Source of the DNA: Vulcanimicrobiota bacterium
GTDB taxonomy: Bacteria; Vulcanimicrobiota; Vulcanimicrobiia; Vulcanimicrobiales; Vulcanimicrobiaceae
DNA: 64,000 bases
NCBI GenBank assembly: GCA_003168375.1
Contig: PMSI01000001.1
Location: 434,001 to 498,000 of the forward strand
Reading direction: 5' to 3'
Under the pieces are notes generated by a model. The model saw only the letters and a list, made by a program, of their open reading frames with translations. It was not told the DNA's origin and did no database searches. The translations under genes were made by a program, and so were the position numbers. Positions 17,177 through 24,979 of this stretch are shown in pieces; the stretch's first letter is position 1; each line of letters begins with the position of its first letter.

Positions 17177-17851
17177 CTAGTGGTAGGCGGCGAGTTTGAC
17201 GCTGGTCACGCCGAGCGCTTGCGCGAGGTCGTAGTGCGCTTGGTCCGCGATGCGGTGATAGTTGGCGTCGGCTGCGGCACCGAACTTTTTGTCGATGTCG
17301 TTCATGACCGCTTCGTGGATCTGGTGGGTCACGAGGTGGTCGAGCTGCGTGCCTTCATAGTACGTTCCGCCGACGAGCCCGAGCCCGACCACGCGCTTGG
17401 CGAGCACCGCTCCGTGCAAGGCCGGCGCCGGAAACTTCACGCCGGCTTTGGTCGCGATCGCGACCGCATCGTCGACGGCGAAGTTCTGCACCGCGACGAA
17501 CGAGCCGACTTTGGCTGCACCGTATTGCTTGGTGAGCTTCGCGACTTCCGCGTTCGCGGTCTTCGCGCCGGCCAGCGCGGTCAACGCCTTGACGAGCGAG
17601 AAGTGGCCGGGCGCACCGCCCGCGGTGACGAGCGAGATGGTAGCTTGCAGGTCGGGCGCTCCGGTGTAGGCGGCGCCGTCGCCGCCGGCCGTGCCGGGCG
17701 GCATTCCGTGGTCCATGCCGCCGGCCATCATGCCGCCGGACATCGAACCCGTGCTCATCGGCATCGGTGAGGACATCTGCGCGAAGGCGGGGGCGATACA
17801 GAGTGCGGCCAGCGCCGCGCCGGCCGCTGCGGCCGTGAATCGTTTGATCAA
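17177..17851 (-). CDS. DUF4142-like secreted ferritin-fold protein with Met/His-rich N-terminus
   Basis: The 224-residue protein starts with a signal peptide (MIKRFTAAAAGAALAALCIA, cut after AFA). The mature N-terminus is rich in Met, Gly and His (MSSPMPMSTGSMSGGMM then MDHGMPPG), a composition that often binds copper or silver. The rest is all-helical and matches the DUF4142 layout: a helix with VAKLTKQYGA, then LDHLVTHQIHEAV and a final helix ADQAHYDLAQ. DUF4142 proteins are periplasmic four-helix bundles related to ferritin-like folds, with no settled function. A role in metal handling is inferred from the Met-rich stretch. Confidence 0.7.
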   Translation of the reverse strand: MIKRFTAAAAGAALAALCIAPAFAQMSSPMPMSTGSMSGGMMAGGMDHGMPPGTAGGDGAAYTGAPDLQATISLVTAGGAPGHFSLVKALTALAGAKTANAEVAKLTKQYGAAKVGSFVAVQNFAVDDAVAIATKAGVKFPAPALHGAVLAKRVVGLGLVGGTYYEGTQLDHLVTHQIHEAVMNDIDKKFGAAADANYHRIADQAHYDLAQALGVTSVKLAAYH

Positions 17852-17917
17852 ATGCGTTCTCCAGAAAAAAGTAGTCCGCCGATCGAACGGCTCCCGACGG
17901 AGAACGGATTGTCCCTG

Positions 17918-18379
17918 TCAGCCTGACCCTTCGACGGGCTCAGGGGAAGGCTCGACCGCCGCGATCGAGCTTTGGTCCGAGGCATCGCTGCTCGCTTCGG
18001 TCCCCAGGAAAGCCGCGAGGATCTCGAGCCCGACGGCCGGGCTGGTCGCGCGCAGGCTGAGCGCGAGCACGTTTGCGTCGTTCCAGCGGCGGGCGCCCTC
18101 GGCGGTCACGGCATCGCCGCACAAGGCGGCCCGGATCCCGCGCACCTTGTTGGCCGCGATCGAGATCCCGGTGCCGGTCCAGCAGCAGACGATCCCGACG
18201 TCGGCGCGTCCCTCGGCGACGGCGGCGCCGACCGCGCGGCCGATCGAGGCCCATTCGGTTTCTGCTGCGGCCTCACCGAGGGCGCCGAAGCGCTCGACGG
18301 CGGCGCCGCGCCGGTTCAGCTCCTTCACGATCGCGTCGGTCAGCGGGCCGACGTCGTCCGATCCAATCGCACAGCGCAT
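17918..18379 (-). CDS. RpiB/LacA/LacB family sugar-phosphate isomerase
   Basis: The 153-residue protein matches RpiB: start MRCAIGSD, the active-site region IVCCWTGTGISIAANKVRGIRAALC with Cys as the general base, and ARRWNDANVLALSLR for phosphate binding. RpiB interconverts ribose- and ribulose-5-phosphate; close relatives isomerise other sugar phosphates. Two points are odd. The usual SDHAG near the N-terminus is SDDVG, so the catalytic-site His of the loop is replaced. The last eleven residues (EPSPEPVEGSG) come from a copy of the short dispersed repeat, which also supplies the stop region, so the native C-terminus was replaced or extended. Confidence 0.82.
   Translation of the reverse strand: MRCAIGSDDVGPLTDAIVKELNRRGAAVERFGALGEAAAETEWASIGRAVGAAVAEGRADVGIVCCWTGTGISIAANKVRGIRAALCGDAVTAEGARRWNDANVLALSLRATSPAVGLEILAAFLGTEASSDASDQSSIAAVEPSPEPVEGSG
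17922..17944 (+). repeat. Short dispersed repeat, copy B (end of the rpiB-like gene)
   Basis: Core CCTTCGACGGGCTCAGG. Orientation relative to the host gene is opposite to copies A and C: here the gene reads the other strand, giving SPEPVEGSG at the C-terminus. Confidence 0.65.
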
Positions 18380-18405
18380 CAAGTCATCCCGAGCGGATCG
18401 AAGGG

Positions 18406-18819
18406 TTATTGCTGGACGGTGATGTTGTCGGCTTGCAGCGTCCCGTTGGGATCGGTGCGGCCGTTGATGTCGACGTTCGAGCCGACGCCCGGGGTCGCGC
18501 CACGCGGGTTGATGATCGTGCCCTGGTGCAGCTTGATCGTGCGGTAGCAGTTCGTCCCGCACTGGACCTGCATGTCGAAGCGCTTGAAGTAGGTCACCGT
18601 CCCGCGCGCGTTGTTGCGGGTGTTGATCGCCTGGCGCTGGAGGATCTGAGCGCCGACCCCCATGATCGTTTGAATGATCGCCGAGTTCGGTGTGTTCGGG
18701 GGCAGGGTGGGCACGGCGATCGGGGTCGGCACCGGCACGGGGGTCGACTGCGCTCCAGCGAGTGAGGTCGCGCCCAGAGCGAGAACGAGAGCCGACGTGG
18801 CGATGAAAGAACGACGCAT
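18406..18819 (-). CDS. Secreted hypothetical protein (OB-like beta domain)
   Basis: The 137-residue protein has a clear signal peptide (MRRSFIATSALVLALGATSL, cut after AGA) and a Pro-rich linker (PVPVPTPIAVPTLPP). The mature domain, roughly residues 65-137, is beta-rich: GTVTYFKRFDMQVQ, then CGTNCYRTIKLHQG, then VDINGRTDPNGTLQADNITV. This layout looks like a small OB-type barrel that holds a GT-rich exit strand, but I cannot name the family. It is divergent from the NUDIX gene with 39 nt between them. Two close Cys residues may form a disulfide. Confidence 0.6.
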   Translation of the reverse strand: MRRSFIATSALVLALGATSLAGAQSTPVPVPTPIAVPTLPPNTPNSAIIQTIMGVGAQILQRQAINTRNNARGTVTYFKRFDMQVQCGTNCYRTIKLHQGTIINPRGATPGVGSNVDINGRTDPNGTLQADNITVQQ

Positions 18820-18858
18820 GGCACGCAAGCAACGCGCCTGGGACCAGGCAGGGTTCCG

Positions 18859-19578
18859 GTGACGGAGGAGATCCGCGACGCGGCGACCGTCATCGTCGGC
18901 CGCGATACGAGCGAGGGCTTGCAGGTCTTCCTGGTCCGGCGGAACGCCGGCGCCTCGTTCCTGCCCGACCGCTACGTCTTCCCAGGCGGCCGCGTCGACG
19001 AGGCCGACCGCGACGAGGCGGCGCGGCGGCTGCGCGGCTCGGCCGGCGACGTCGATCCCGCGTTCGCGATGACCGCCGCGCGCGAGACCTTCGAGGAGGT
19101 CGGGCTGCTCTTCGCCGACCGGGTCGTGCATGGCAGCGAACTCGCCGAGTTGCGCCGCACGATGCACACCGGTGAGATCACGTTCGGAGAGGTGCTCGAA
19201 CGGCTCGACGCGGCGGCGGACGCATCGCAGCTGCGCTACTTCTCGCGCTGGATCACGCCGAAGGGCGAGCTTGCGACGCGCCGCTTCGACGCGCGCTTCT
19301 TCGTGGCGCGCGCGCCTGCGAACCAAGTCGCGGAGGCCGACGCGACCGAAGTGCTCGACGGTCGTTGGATGCGGCCCTCCGACGCGCTCACCGCGCACGA
19401 GCGCGGCGAGATCGGGATGATCCTTCCGACGATCAAGCACCTCGAACGAATCGCGCCGTACCGAACCGTCGACGAGTTGTTCGCCTTCGCGCGCGGTAAG
19501 GCGATCGTGACCGTCACGCCGGAGGTGCAGCCCGGACCGCGGTTCGTGCTGCTCCCGGAGCTCGAAAACGCATGGTGA
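18859..19578 (+). CDS. NUDIX hydrolase
   Basis: The 239-residue protein starts at GTG 18859. The NUDIX box is split by an insertion: FPGGRVDEADRD at 41-52 and then AARETFEEVGLLF at 73-85, where the RE..EE.G residues that hold Mg are intact. The long insertion between the two parts is typical of the NUDT19/CoA-diphosphatase-like subgroup rather than MutT. It would hydrolyse a nucleoside diphosphate linked to another group, perhaps CoA derivatives. The stop overlaps the start of the metallo-beta-lactamase gene by 7 nt; this NUDIX plus MBL pair often appears together with acyl-CoA metabolism genes. Confidence 0.85.
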   Translation: MTEEIRDAATVIVGRDTSEGLQVFLVRRNAGASFLPDRYVFPGGRVDEADRDEAARRLRGSAGDVDPAFAMTAARETFEEVGLLFADRVVHGSELAELRRTMHTGEITFGEVLERLDAAADASQLRYFSRWITPKGELATRRFDARFFVARAPANQVAEADATEVLDGRWMRPSDALTAHERGEIGMILPTIKHLERIAPYRTVDELFAFARGKAIVTVTPEVQPGPRFVLLPELENAW

Positions 19579-20498
19579 CGCTCAGCCCGCGCGTCGGGCG
19601 GTTGCGCGCACCGAACCCTTCACCGATGACGCTCGACGGGACGAACGGCTACGTCGTTCGCGCCGGTCCGGGCGCGCTGGTCGCGATCGACCCGGGGCCG
19701 CTCGACGACCGCCAGCGCGACGCGTTCCTCGCGACTGCACGCGAGCTCGGCGCACCGTACGCAGCGATCCTGGTCACGCACGGCCACCCCGATCACGCCC
19801 CCGGCGCCGCGCCGCTGGCGGCCGCGACCGGCGCGCCGGTCTACGCCCATCCTGCCGCGCGCTTCCCGCACGACCGCACAATCGCCGACGGCGAACGGTT
19901 CACGTTCGGCGACGCCGCGTTCACCGCGCTGCACGCGCCGGGCCACGCGCGCGATCATCTCGTCTTCGTCCTCGACGACGAGCGAGCGCTGTTCGCCGGC
20001 GACGTGGTCCTCGGAACCGGCACGGTCGTCGTCGCTCCGCCGGGCGGCGAGATGCGCACCTACCAGCGCACGCTGCACCGATTACGCGACGAGTACGGCG
20101 ACGCGCGAGCACTCTACGGCGGGCACGGTCCCGAGGTGCGTGAGGTGCGCGCGAAGCTCGACGAGTACATCGCGCACCGCGAAGCGCGTGAACGGCAGAT
20201 CGTCGCCGCGCTGCGCGACGGGAATGACACGATTCCGGCGCTGGTCGAAGCAGTGTATCACGACACCGACCGCCGCCTGTGGCCGGCCGCCGCGCGCCAG
20301 ATCCTCGCCTATCTGATCGCGCTCGAGGCCGAAGGCCGCGTGCGCGCGGAGCGGATCGACCGCAAGCCGACGCCGCACGAAGCGGCCCTGCTCGACCCCG
20401 ATCTCTCGAAACTCGGCGAGGGTCCGGAAGCCGCCGTGGTCCGCGCCGAGCTCGGCTACGGAACGCCCGAGCCGTTGCGGCGCTACGTGCTCAGCTAA
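19572..20498 (+). CDS. Metallo-beta-lactamase-fold hydrolase (LACTB2-like)
   Basis: The 308-residue protein has the metal site THGHPDH at 69-75, a third His in HAPGHARDH, Asp in FAGDVVLG and the final His in YGGHGPEV. After residue 210 comes a helical C-terminal domain with winged-helix character (WPAAARQILAYLIALEAEGRV), as in LACTB2 and related hydrolases. Substrates in this group include thioesters and single-stranded RNA; I cannot choose between them. ATG 19572 overlaps the NUDIX stop, so the two are translated together. Confidence 0.85.
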   Translation: MVTLSPRVGRLRAPNPSPMTLDGTNGYVVRAGPGALVAIDPGPLDDRQRDAFLATARELGAPYAAILVTHGHPDHAPGAAPLAAATGAPVYAHPAARFPHDRTIADGERFTFGDAAFTALHAPGHARDHLVFVLDDERALFAGDVVLGTGTVVVAPPGGEMRTYQRTLHRLRDEYGDARALYGGHGPEVREVRAKLDEYIAHREARERQIVAALRDGNDTIPALVEAVYHDTDRRLWPAAARQILAYLIALEAEGRVRAERIDRKPTPHEAALLDPDLSKLGEGPEAAVVRAELGYGTPEPLRRYVLS

Positions 20499-21292
20499 CC
20501 ACCGACCGGAACTTCGTTCCCGTCGTACGTGCCCGCGAAGCGCTTCGCAACGCCTTCGAAGTACTCATCGAGTGCAACGAGCTCGTCTATGCCGACTCCG
20601 GCACGCGCGGCAACCACGCTGTATCGAGCTTCGTCCTCGTCGGTCGAAGGTTCGACGATCGACACGTCGTCTGCGCGCTTTTCTGCAGCAATGGCGCTTG
20701 CTGCACGACGCGCACTCTTTACGTCGGGAAACACGAGGAAAAACGACGCCGTACGCTCACGGTCGCTACTCCATCGCGGCGGTCTCTGATATTCACGGGC
20801 GGCCGGTCCTTTGAATTCCCATTCGGGGTCCCAACCCGCGTCGATAAGAACCCTCATCGCCAAGGCCGGCACCAACTGCCGGTATGGGTAGCTCTGTTGC
20901 TCTCGAGTGAGGCTCCCGACTCGCCACTCCGTCGTGCCGTCGTCGAGCCACCAAGAACCATCCCGGTGCCGGCCGTCGGGACCCCTCGACGCGCTCGCGC
21001 GAAACACGGGAAGCGAGGGATCGTAGTCACGCGGCAGTTCAGCGTGACCGACAAAGCGGATCCGGCCCTCGTTCGCTTCAGATGCAACGTCGCCCATCAA
21101 GGCGACGAACAGCTCCGAGGCGTCGCGGACCGCGAGCGCCGCGTCTGAACCCACGGATTCAGCAAGCGGCGCGAGGATGCGCATCGCCCAACCGAACGTC
21201 GGATCCTTCGCGATGGCTTGCAGATACGCGAACCCGCCGTCGACCGAGAGCTCATACACGTCGCCGGCCCGAACCGTTCGACTCTTGCTCAT
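20495..21292 (-). CDS. Two-domain protein: Imm26-like N-terminus and RraB-like C-terminus
   Basis: The 265-residue protein has two parts. Residues 1-150 begin GDVYELSVDGGFAYLQAI and resemble the immunity protein 26 fold found in toxin-immunity loci. Residues 170-265 (FPDVKSARRAASAIAAEKRA, then YSVVAARAGVGIDELVALDE and a final AGTYDGNEVP) match the RraB (RNase E inhibitor) domain family, whose typical ending is a Gly-Tyr-Asp-Gly-Trp/Asn motif. Both domain calls rest on motif memory and are moderate. Combination of an immunity-like and a ribonuclease-inhibitor-like domain suggests it blocks a nuclease or toxin, but no toxin gene is next to it. ATG 21292 is 8 nt after the oxidoreductase stop. 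Confidence 0.6.
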   Translation of the reverse strand: MSKSRTVRAGDVYELSVDGGFAYLQAIAKDPTFGWAMRILAPLAESVGSDAALAVRDASELFVALMGDVASEANEGRIRFVGHAELPRDYDPSLPVFRASASRGPDGRHRDGSWWLDDGTTEWRVGSLTREQQSYPYRQLVPALAMRVLIDAGWDPEWEFKGPAAREYQRPPRWSSDRERTASFFLVFPDVKSARRAASAIAAEKRADDVSIVEPSTDEDEARYSVVAARAGVGIDELVALDEYFEGVAKRFAGTYDGNEVPVGG

Positions 21293-21300
21293 GGACAAGC

Positions 21301-22329
21301 CTACGTGACGGCGAGCAGCACCTTGCCGAACTGCGCGCCCTTGTCGACGGATTCGGCGGCCGCGACGACCTCGTCCATCGCGTAGACTTTGTCGACGGCG
21401 GGTTTGATAACGTGTCCTGAGCCTGTCGAAGGATCGAAGAGCGCCAACATCTCGGCGAAGTCGCGCGGCGAGCCCATCGACGTGCCCAGGATGTCCAGCT
21501 GCTTCCAGAACAGCGAGAACGGGCGCAGCTTGGCGTCGCCGAGCGTCCCGCCGTAAACGACGACGCGCCCACCGTACCGCGTGACGTTGACGGCCTTGAA
21601 GAACGTGTCGCCGCCGGCGGAGTCGACGACCAGACTTGGCCCGCCGTCGACTGCGGCGACCTCCTTCTCCCACTTCTCGGAAGTCTTGTAGTTGATCGCG
21701 ACGTCGGCGCCCATCGATTTCGCGCGTTCGAGCTTCTCGTCGCTCGACGACGTGACGATGACCTTCGCGCCGATCTTCTTGGCGAACAGCAGGACGAAGG
21801 TCTGCACCCCGCTGCCGACGCCCGGGATCAGCACGACGTCGTCTTTCGTGCAGCCGCCGCGCGAGACGAGGGCGCGGTACGCGGTGACCCCGGCGAGCGG
21901 GATCGCCGCCGCTTCGTCGTCGGTGAGCGAGGCCGGCGCCGGATGGACGTTCCCCGCGGGCACCGCGATGTACTCGGCAAAGGTTCCTTGATGCGGCATC
22001 CCGAGCACCTGCGCGCTGCGGAGCCAGATACGCTGATCGGGCCCCCAGCCGAGGGTCGGATCGATCACGACGCGCGTTCCGACCGCCGGCCCCCGCGCTC
22101 CCTCGCCGTGCGCGGCGACCGTGCCGACGCCGTCGGAGCCCGGAATGCACGGGAGCTGGATCCCCGGATACAGGCCCTGGCTGATGAAGACGTCGCGCCG
22201 GTTGAACGCGGCGCGGGCGATCTTGACCAGCGTCTCACCGGGCTGCGGCTGAGGATCGTCGACCTGCTCGACGCGGAAGTTCTGGGGACCGCGTTCGCGG
22301 TCGATCTCGTGGAGGCGGACGGCTCGCAT
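21301..22329 (-). CDS. Quinone oxidoreductase / zinc-independent medium-chain dehydrogenase
   Basis: The 342-residue protein is a medium-chain dehydrogenase/reductase. The start HEIDRERGPQNFRVEQVDDP and the sequence FNRRDVFISQGLYPG fit the quinone-oxidoreductase branch; the structural-zinc Cys cluster is absent. The cofactor loop is GVGSGVQT. Residues 299-306 (DPSTGSGH) come from a copy of the short dispersed repeat (21415-21435), inserted in frame in the last third, just before the conserved region IKPAVDKVYAMDEV. The enzyme would reduce quinones or other alkenals with NADPH; no partner gene points to a substrate. It is divergent from preT. Confidence 0.85.
   Translation of the reverse strand: MRAVRLHEIDRERGPQNFRVEQVDDPQPQPGETLVKIARAAFNRRDVFISQGLYPGIQLPCIPGSDGVGTVAAHGEGARGPAVGTRVVIDPTLGWGPDQRIWLRSAQVLGMPHQGTFAEYIAVPAGNVHPAPASLTDDEAAAIPLAGVTAYRALVSRGGCTKDDVVLIPGVGSGVQTFVLLFAKKIGAKVIVTSSSDEKLERAKSMGADVAINYKTSEKWEKEVAAVDGGPSLVVDSAGGDTFFKAVNVTRYGGRVVVYGGTLGDAKLRPFSLFWKQLDILGTSMGSPRDFAEMLALFDPSTGSGHVIKPAVDKVYAMDEVVAAAESVDKGAQFGKVLLAVT
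21415..21435 (-). repeat. Short dispersed repeat, copy C (inside the quinone oxidoreductase)
   Basis: Minus-strand core CCTTCGACAGGCTCAGG, one base from copy A. It is read in the same frame as copy A and gives PSTGSG in the protein. Confidence 0.7.
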
Positions 22330-22415
22330 CCCGGCACCGTACGCGGGCCGTACGGGGAGCGCCTACCGGCGACCGTGAATGACGCTTCAACGACGTCTCC
22401 GCCCTTGGAGAGGAC

Positions 22416-23726
22416 TTGGCTTTTCCGTCAGTGAGCTTGGGACCGCCGATCGCGAAGCGGCTCTCCCGCCTAGAGGTGCAGATCGAGGCGAACCGCTGCC
22501 TCAACTGCTACGACGCGCCGTGCATCCGCGCATGCCCCACCTCGATCGACGTGCCGCGCTTCATCGGCCGCATCGCGACCGGCGATCTGCTCGGCAGCGC
22601 ACAGACGATCATGGACGCGAACCCGGTCGGCGCGAGCTGCGCCCGCGTGTGTCCGACCGACCAGCTCTGCGAAGGGGCCTGCGTCTACAAGGCGGACGAG
22701 AACCCGATCCGGATCGGCGACCTGCAGCGCTACGCGACCGACTGGGCGATCCAGACCGGTACCACGCTCTTCGCGGCCGGCCCGCCGACCGGAAAGCGCG
22801 TCGCGGTCGTCGGCGGTGGTCCAGCGGGGCTCGCAGCCGCGCGCGACCTTGCCCGCATGGGGCACGCTGTCACGATCTTCGAGCGCGACCCCGAAGCAGG
22901 CGGACTCGACACGTACGGGATCGTCCCGTTCCGGCTCCCTGCCGAGATCGCGCTGTGGGAGGCGGAGCAAGTGCGCGCACTCGGCGTCGAGATCCGCACC
23001 GGCGTCACCGTCGGTGAAACCATCTCCGCCGACTCCGTGCTGGCCGAGTACGACGCGGTCGTGATCGCGGTCGGGATGGGCAACGTTCCCCGGCTCGGGA
23101 TCGAGGGCGAGGACGCGGTCGGCGTGTGGGACGCGCTCGACTTCATCCGCATCGCCAAGATGGGCGGCGACGTCGGCCGGCTCGGCGAGCACGTTGCGAT
23201 CATCGGCGGCGGCAACACCGCGATCGACGCCGCGACGTGTTCGCGCCGGTTAGGCGTGCCATCGGTAACGATGTACTACCGGCGCGGTGCGGAGCGGATG
23301 ACCGCCTACGGCTTCGAGATCGAGTTCGCCCAGGTCGAAGGCGTCGAGTTTCGCACCTACGTGCTGCCGAAGCGGATCGTCGTCGAGAACGGGCGCGTCG
23401 CGGGGCTCGAGCTGATCTCGACCGATCCCGCCGGCAGCGCCCGACCGTTGCCGGGGACCGAGCGGATCGTCCCGGCCGACACGGTGATCGCGGCGATCGG
23501 GCAGACGCGGCACACGTCGCTGCTCGACGCGTTCGGCGTGGTGCACGACGTCAACGGCATCGCGATCGTCGACGACGGGATGCGCACGAACCTGCCGAAC
23601 GTCTACGCGGCCGGCGACTGCATGTTCAAGCCCGGCGGTATCGACGCGATGGTCGTCGAGGCGGCGCAGCGCGGCAAAGTCGCCGCGCAGAGCGTCGATA
23701 CGTTCCTACGCGCGGAGGTGCGCTGA
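22416..23726 (+). CDS. preT: NAD-dependent dihydropyrimidine dehydrogenase subunit PreT
   Basis: The 436-residue protein matches PreT, the flavin subunit that takes electrons between NAD(H) and the PreA dehydrogenase. Residues 28-90 hold the Cys motifs for iron-sulfur clusters (CLNCYDAPCIRACPT, then CARVCPTDQLCEGACV). FAD and NAD sites follow at VAVVGGGPAGLAAA and VAIIGGGNTAIDAA. I start at TTG 22416 because GGAGAGGAC lies just before it. preA begins on the stop codon (TGATG), so the pair is strictly coupled. It performs the first step of reductive uracil/thymine breakdown together with PreA. Confidence 0.92.
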   Translation: MAFPSVSLGPPIAKRLSRLEVQIEANRCLNCYDAPCIRACPTSIDVPRFIGRIATGDLLGSAQTIMDANPVGASCARVCPTDQLCEGACVYKADENPIRIGDLQRYATDWAIQTGTTLFAAGPPTGKRVAVVGGGPAGLAAARDLARMGHAVTIFERDPEAGGLDTYGIVPFRLPAEIALWEAEQVRALGVEIRTGVTVGETISADSVLAEYDAVVIAVGMGNVPRLGIEGEDAVGVWDALDFIRIAKMGGDVGRLGEHVAIIGGGNTAIDAATCSRRLGVPSVTMYYRRGAERMTAYGFEIEFAQVEGVEFRTYVLPKRIVVENGRVAGLELISTDPAGSARPLPGTERIVPADTVIAAIGQTRHTSLLDAFGVVHDVNGIAIVDDGMRTNLPNVYAAGDCMFKPGGIDAMVVEAAQRGKVAAQSVDTFLRAEVR

Positions 23727-24979
23727 TGGCCGATCTTTCGATCGATCTTGCGGGGATCAGGAGCCCGAACCCGTTTTGGCTCGCGTCGGCGCCGCCGACG
23801 AACTCGGGCTATCAGGTGATGCGCGCGTTCGCGGCCGGCTGGGGCGGCGCCGTGTGGAAGACGCTGGCGCTGGAGCCGATCGTCAACGTGACCTCGCGCT
23901 TCGGCGGCTACAACGTCGGGGCGTACCGGATGGCCGGCATGAACAACATCGAGCTGATCACCGATCGCCCGCTCGATGAGAACCTGCGCGAGATCGCCGA
24001 GTGCAAGGCGGCGTACCCGGACCGCGCGATCGTCGTATCGCTGATGACGGAATGCACGCGCGAGAGCTGGCACGAGCTGATCCGCCGCTGTGAGACGGTG
24101 CCGCTCGACGGCTTCGAGCTCAACTTCGGCTGCCCGCACGGGATGTCCGAGCGCGGCCAGGGCGCCGCCGTCGGTCAGGATCCCGAGCTGATCGAGATGG
24201 TCACCCGCTGGGCCAAGGAAGCCGCGCACGTCCCGGTCATCGTGAAGCTGACGCCGAACGTGACCGACGTGCGCTACGCGGCGCGCGCCGCCGCCAAGGG
24301 CGGCGCCGACGCGATCAGCCTGATCAACACGATCAACTCGCTGATCGGGGTCGACCTCGACAGCTGGCTGCCGATCCCGCACGTCGACGGCAAATCCTCG
24401 CACGGCGGGTACTGCGGCCCGGCGGTGAAGCCGATCGCGCTCAACATGGTCGGCGCCTGCGCGAAGGACGCGCAGGTCGGGATCCCGATCTCCGGGATCG
24501 GCGGGATCTCCGACTGGCGCGACGCCGTCGAGTTCATGCTGATGGGTTCGACCAGCGTCCAAGTCTGCACGGCGGTGATGCATCACGGGTTCCGCATCGT
24601 CGGCGACATGATCGACGGCCTGAACAACTACCTCGACGGCCGCGGCATGGCGTCGGTCCGCGACCTCATCGGAAAGACCGTGCCGCGCTTCGTCGACTGG
24701 AACGACCTCAACCTCGACTACAAGATCATCGCGCGGATCGACCCGGAGTCGTGCATCCGCTGCAACAAGTGCTACATCGCGTGCGAGGACGCGGCACACC
24801 AGTGCATCGACCGGCCGGCCGATCCGAAGCTCGCGCCGGTCGTCGACGAAGAGCACTGCGTCGGCTGCAATTTGTGCCAGATGGTCTGCCCGGTCGTCGA
24901 CTGTATCGAGATGGTGCGGGTCGACGCAGGCGACACCGTGCACACCTGGAGGGAGAAGCTGCAATCGGTACCATTATAA
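23726..24979 (+). CDS. preA: NAD-dependent dihydropyrimidine dehydrogenase subunit PreA
   Basis: The 417-residue protein has an FMN-binding DHOD-type barrel (SAPPTNSGY, then FELNFGCPHGMSERGQGA with the active-site Cys region, and GIGGISDWRDAVEF) followed by a C-terminal 2x[4Fe-4S] ferredoxin module (CIRCNKCYIAC and CVGCNLCQMVCPVVDC). This is the layout of PreA. It reduces uracil or thymine to the 5,6-dihydro form; PreT supplies electrons. ATG 23726 follows GGAGG at the right distance and overlaps the preT stop by one base. Confidence 0.93.
   Translation: MADLSIDLAGIRSPNPFWLASAPPTNSGYQVMRAFAAGWGGAVWKTLALEPIVNVTSRFGGYNVGAYRMAGMNNIELITDRPLDENLREIAECKAAYPDRAIVVSLMTECTRESWHELIRRCETVPLDGFELNFGCPHGMSERGQGAAVGQDPELIEMVTRWAKEAAHVPVIVKLTPNVTDVRYAARAAAKGGADAISLINTINSLIGVDLDSWLPIPHVDGKSSHGGYCGPAVKPIALNMVGACAKDAQVGIPISGIGGISDWRDAVEFMLMGSTSVQVCTAVMHHGFRIVGDMIDGLNNYLDGRGMASVRDLIGKTVPRFVDWNDLNLDYKIIARIDPESCIRCNKCYIACEDAAHQCIDRPADPKLAPVVDEEHCVGCNLCQMVCPVVDCIEMVRVDAGDTVHTWREKLQSVPL

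Noticed and set aside
18384-18402. Possible fourth copy of the dispersed repeat (CCGAGCGGATCGAAGGG)
   Set aside because: It matches only about half of the core positions; it may be a decayed copy or a different element, so I did not count it.
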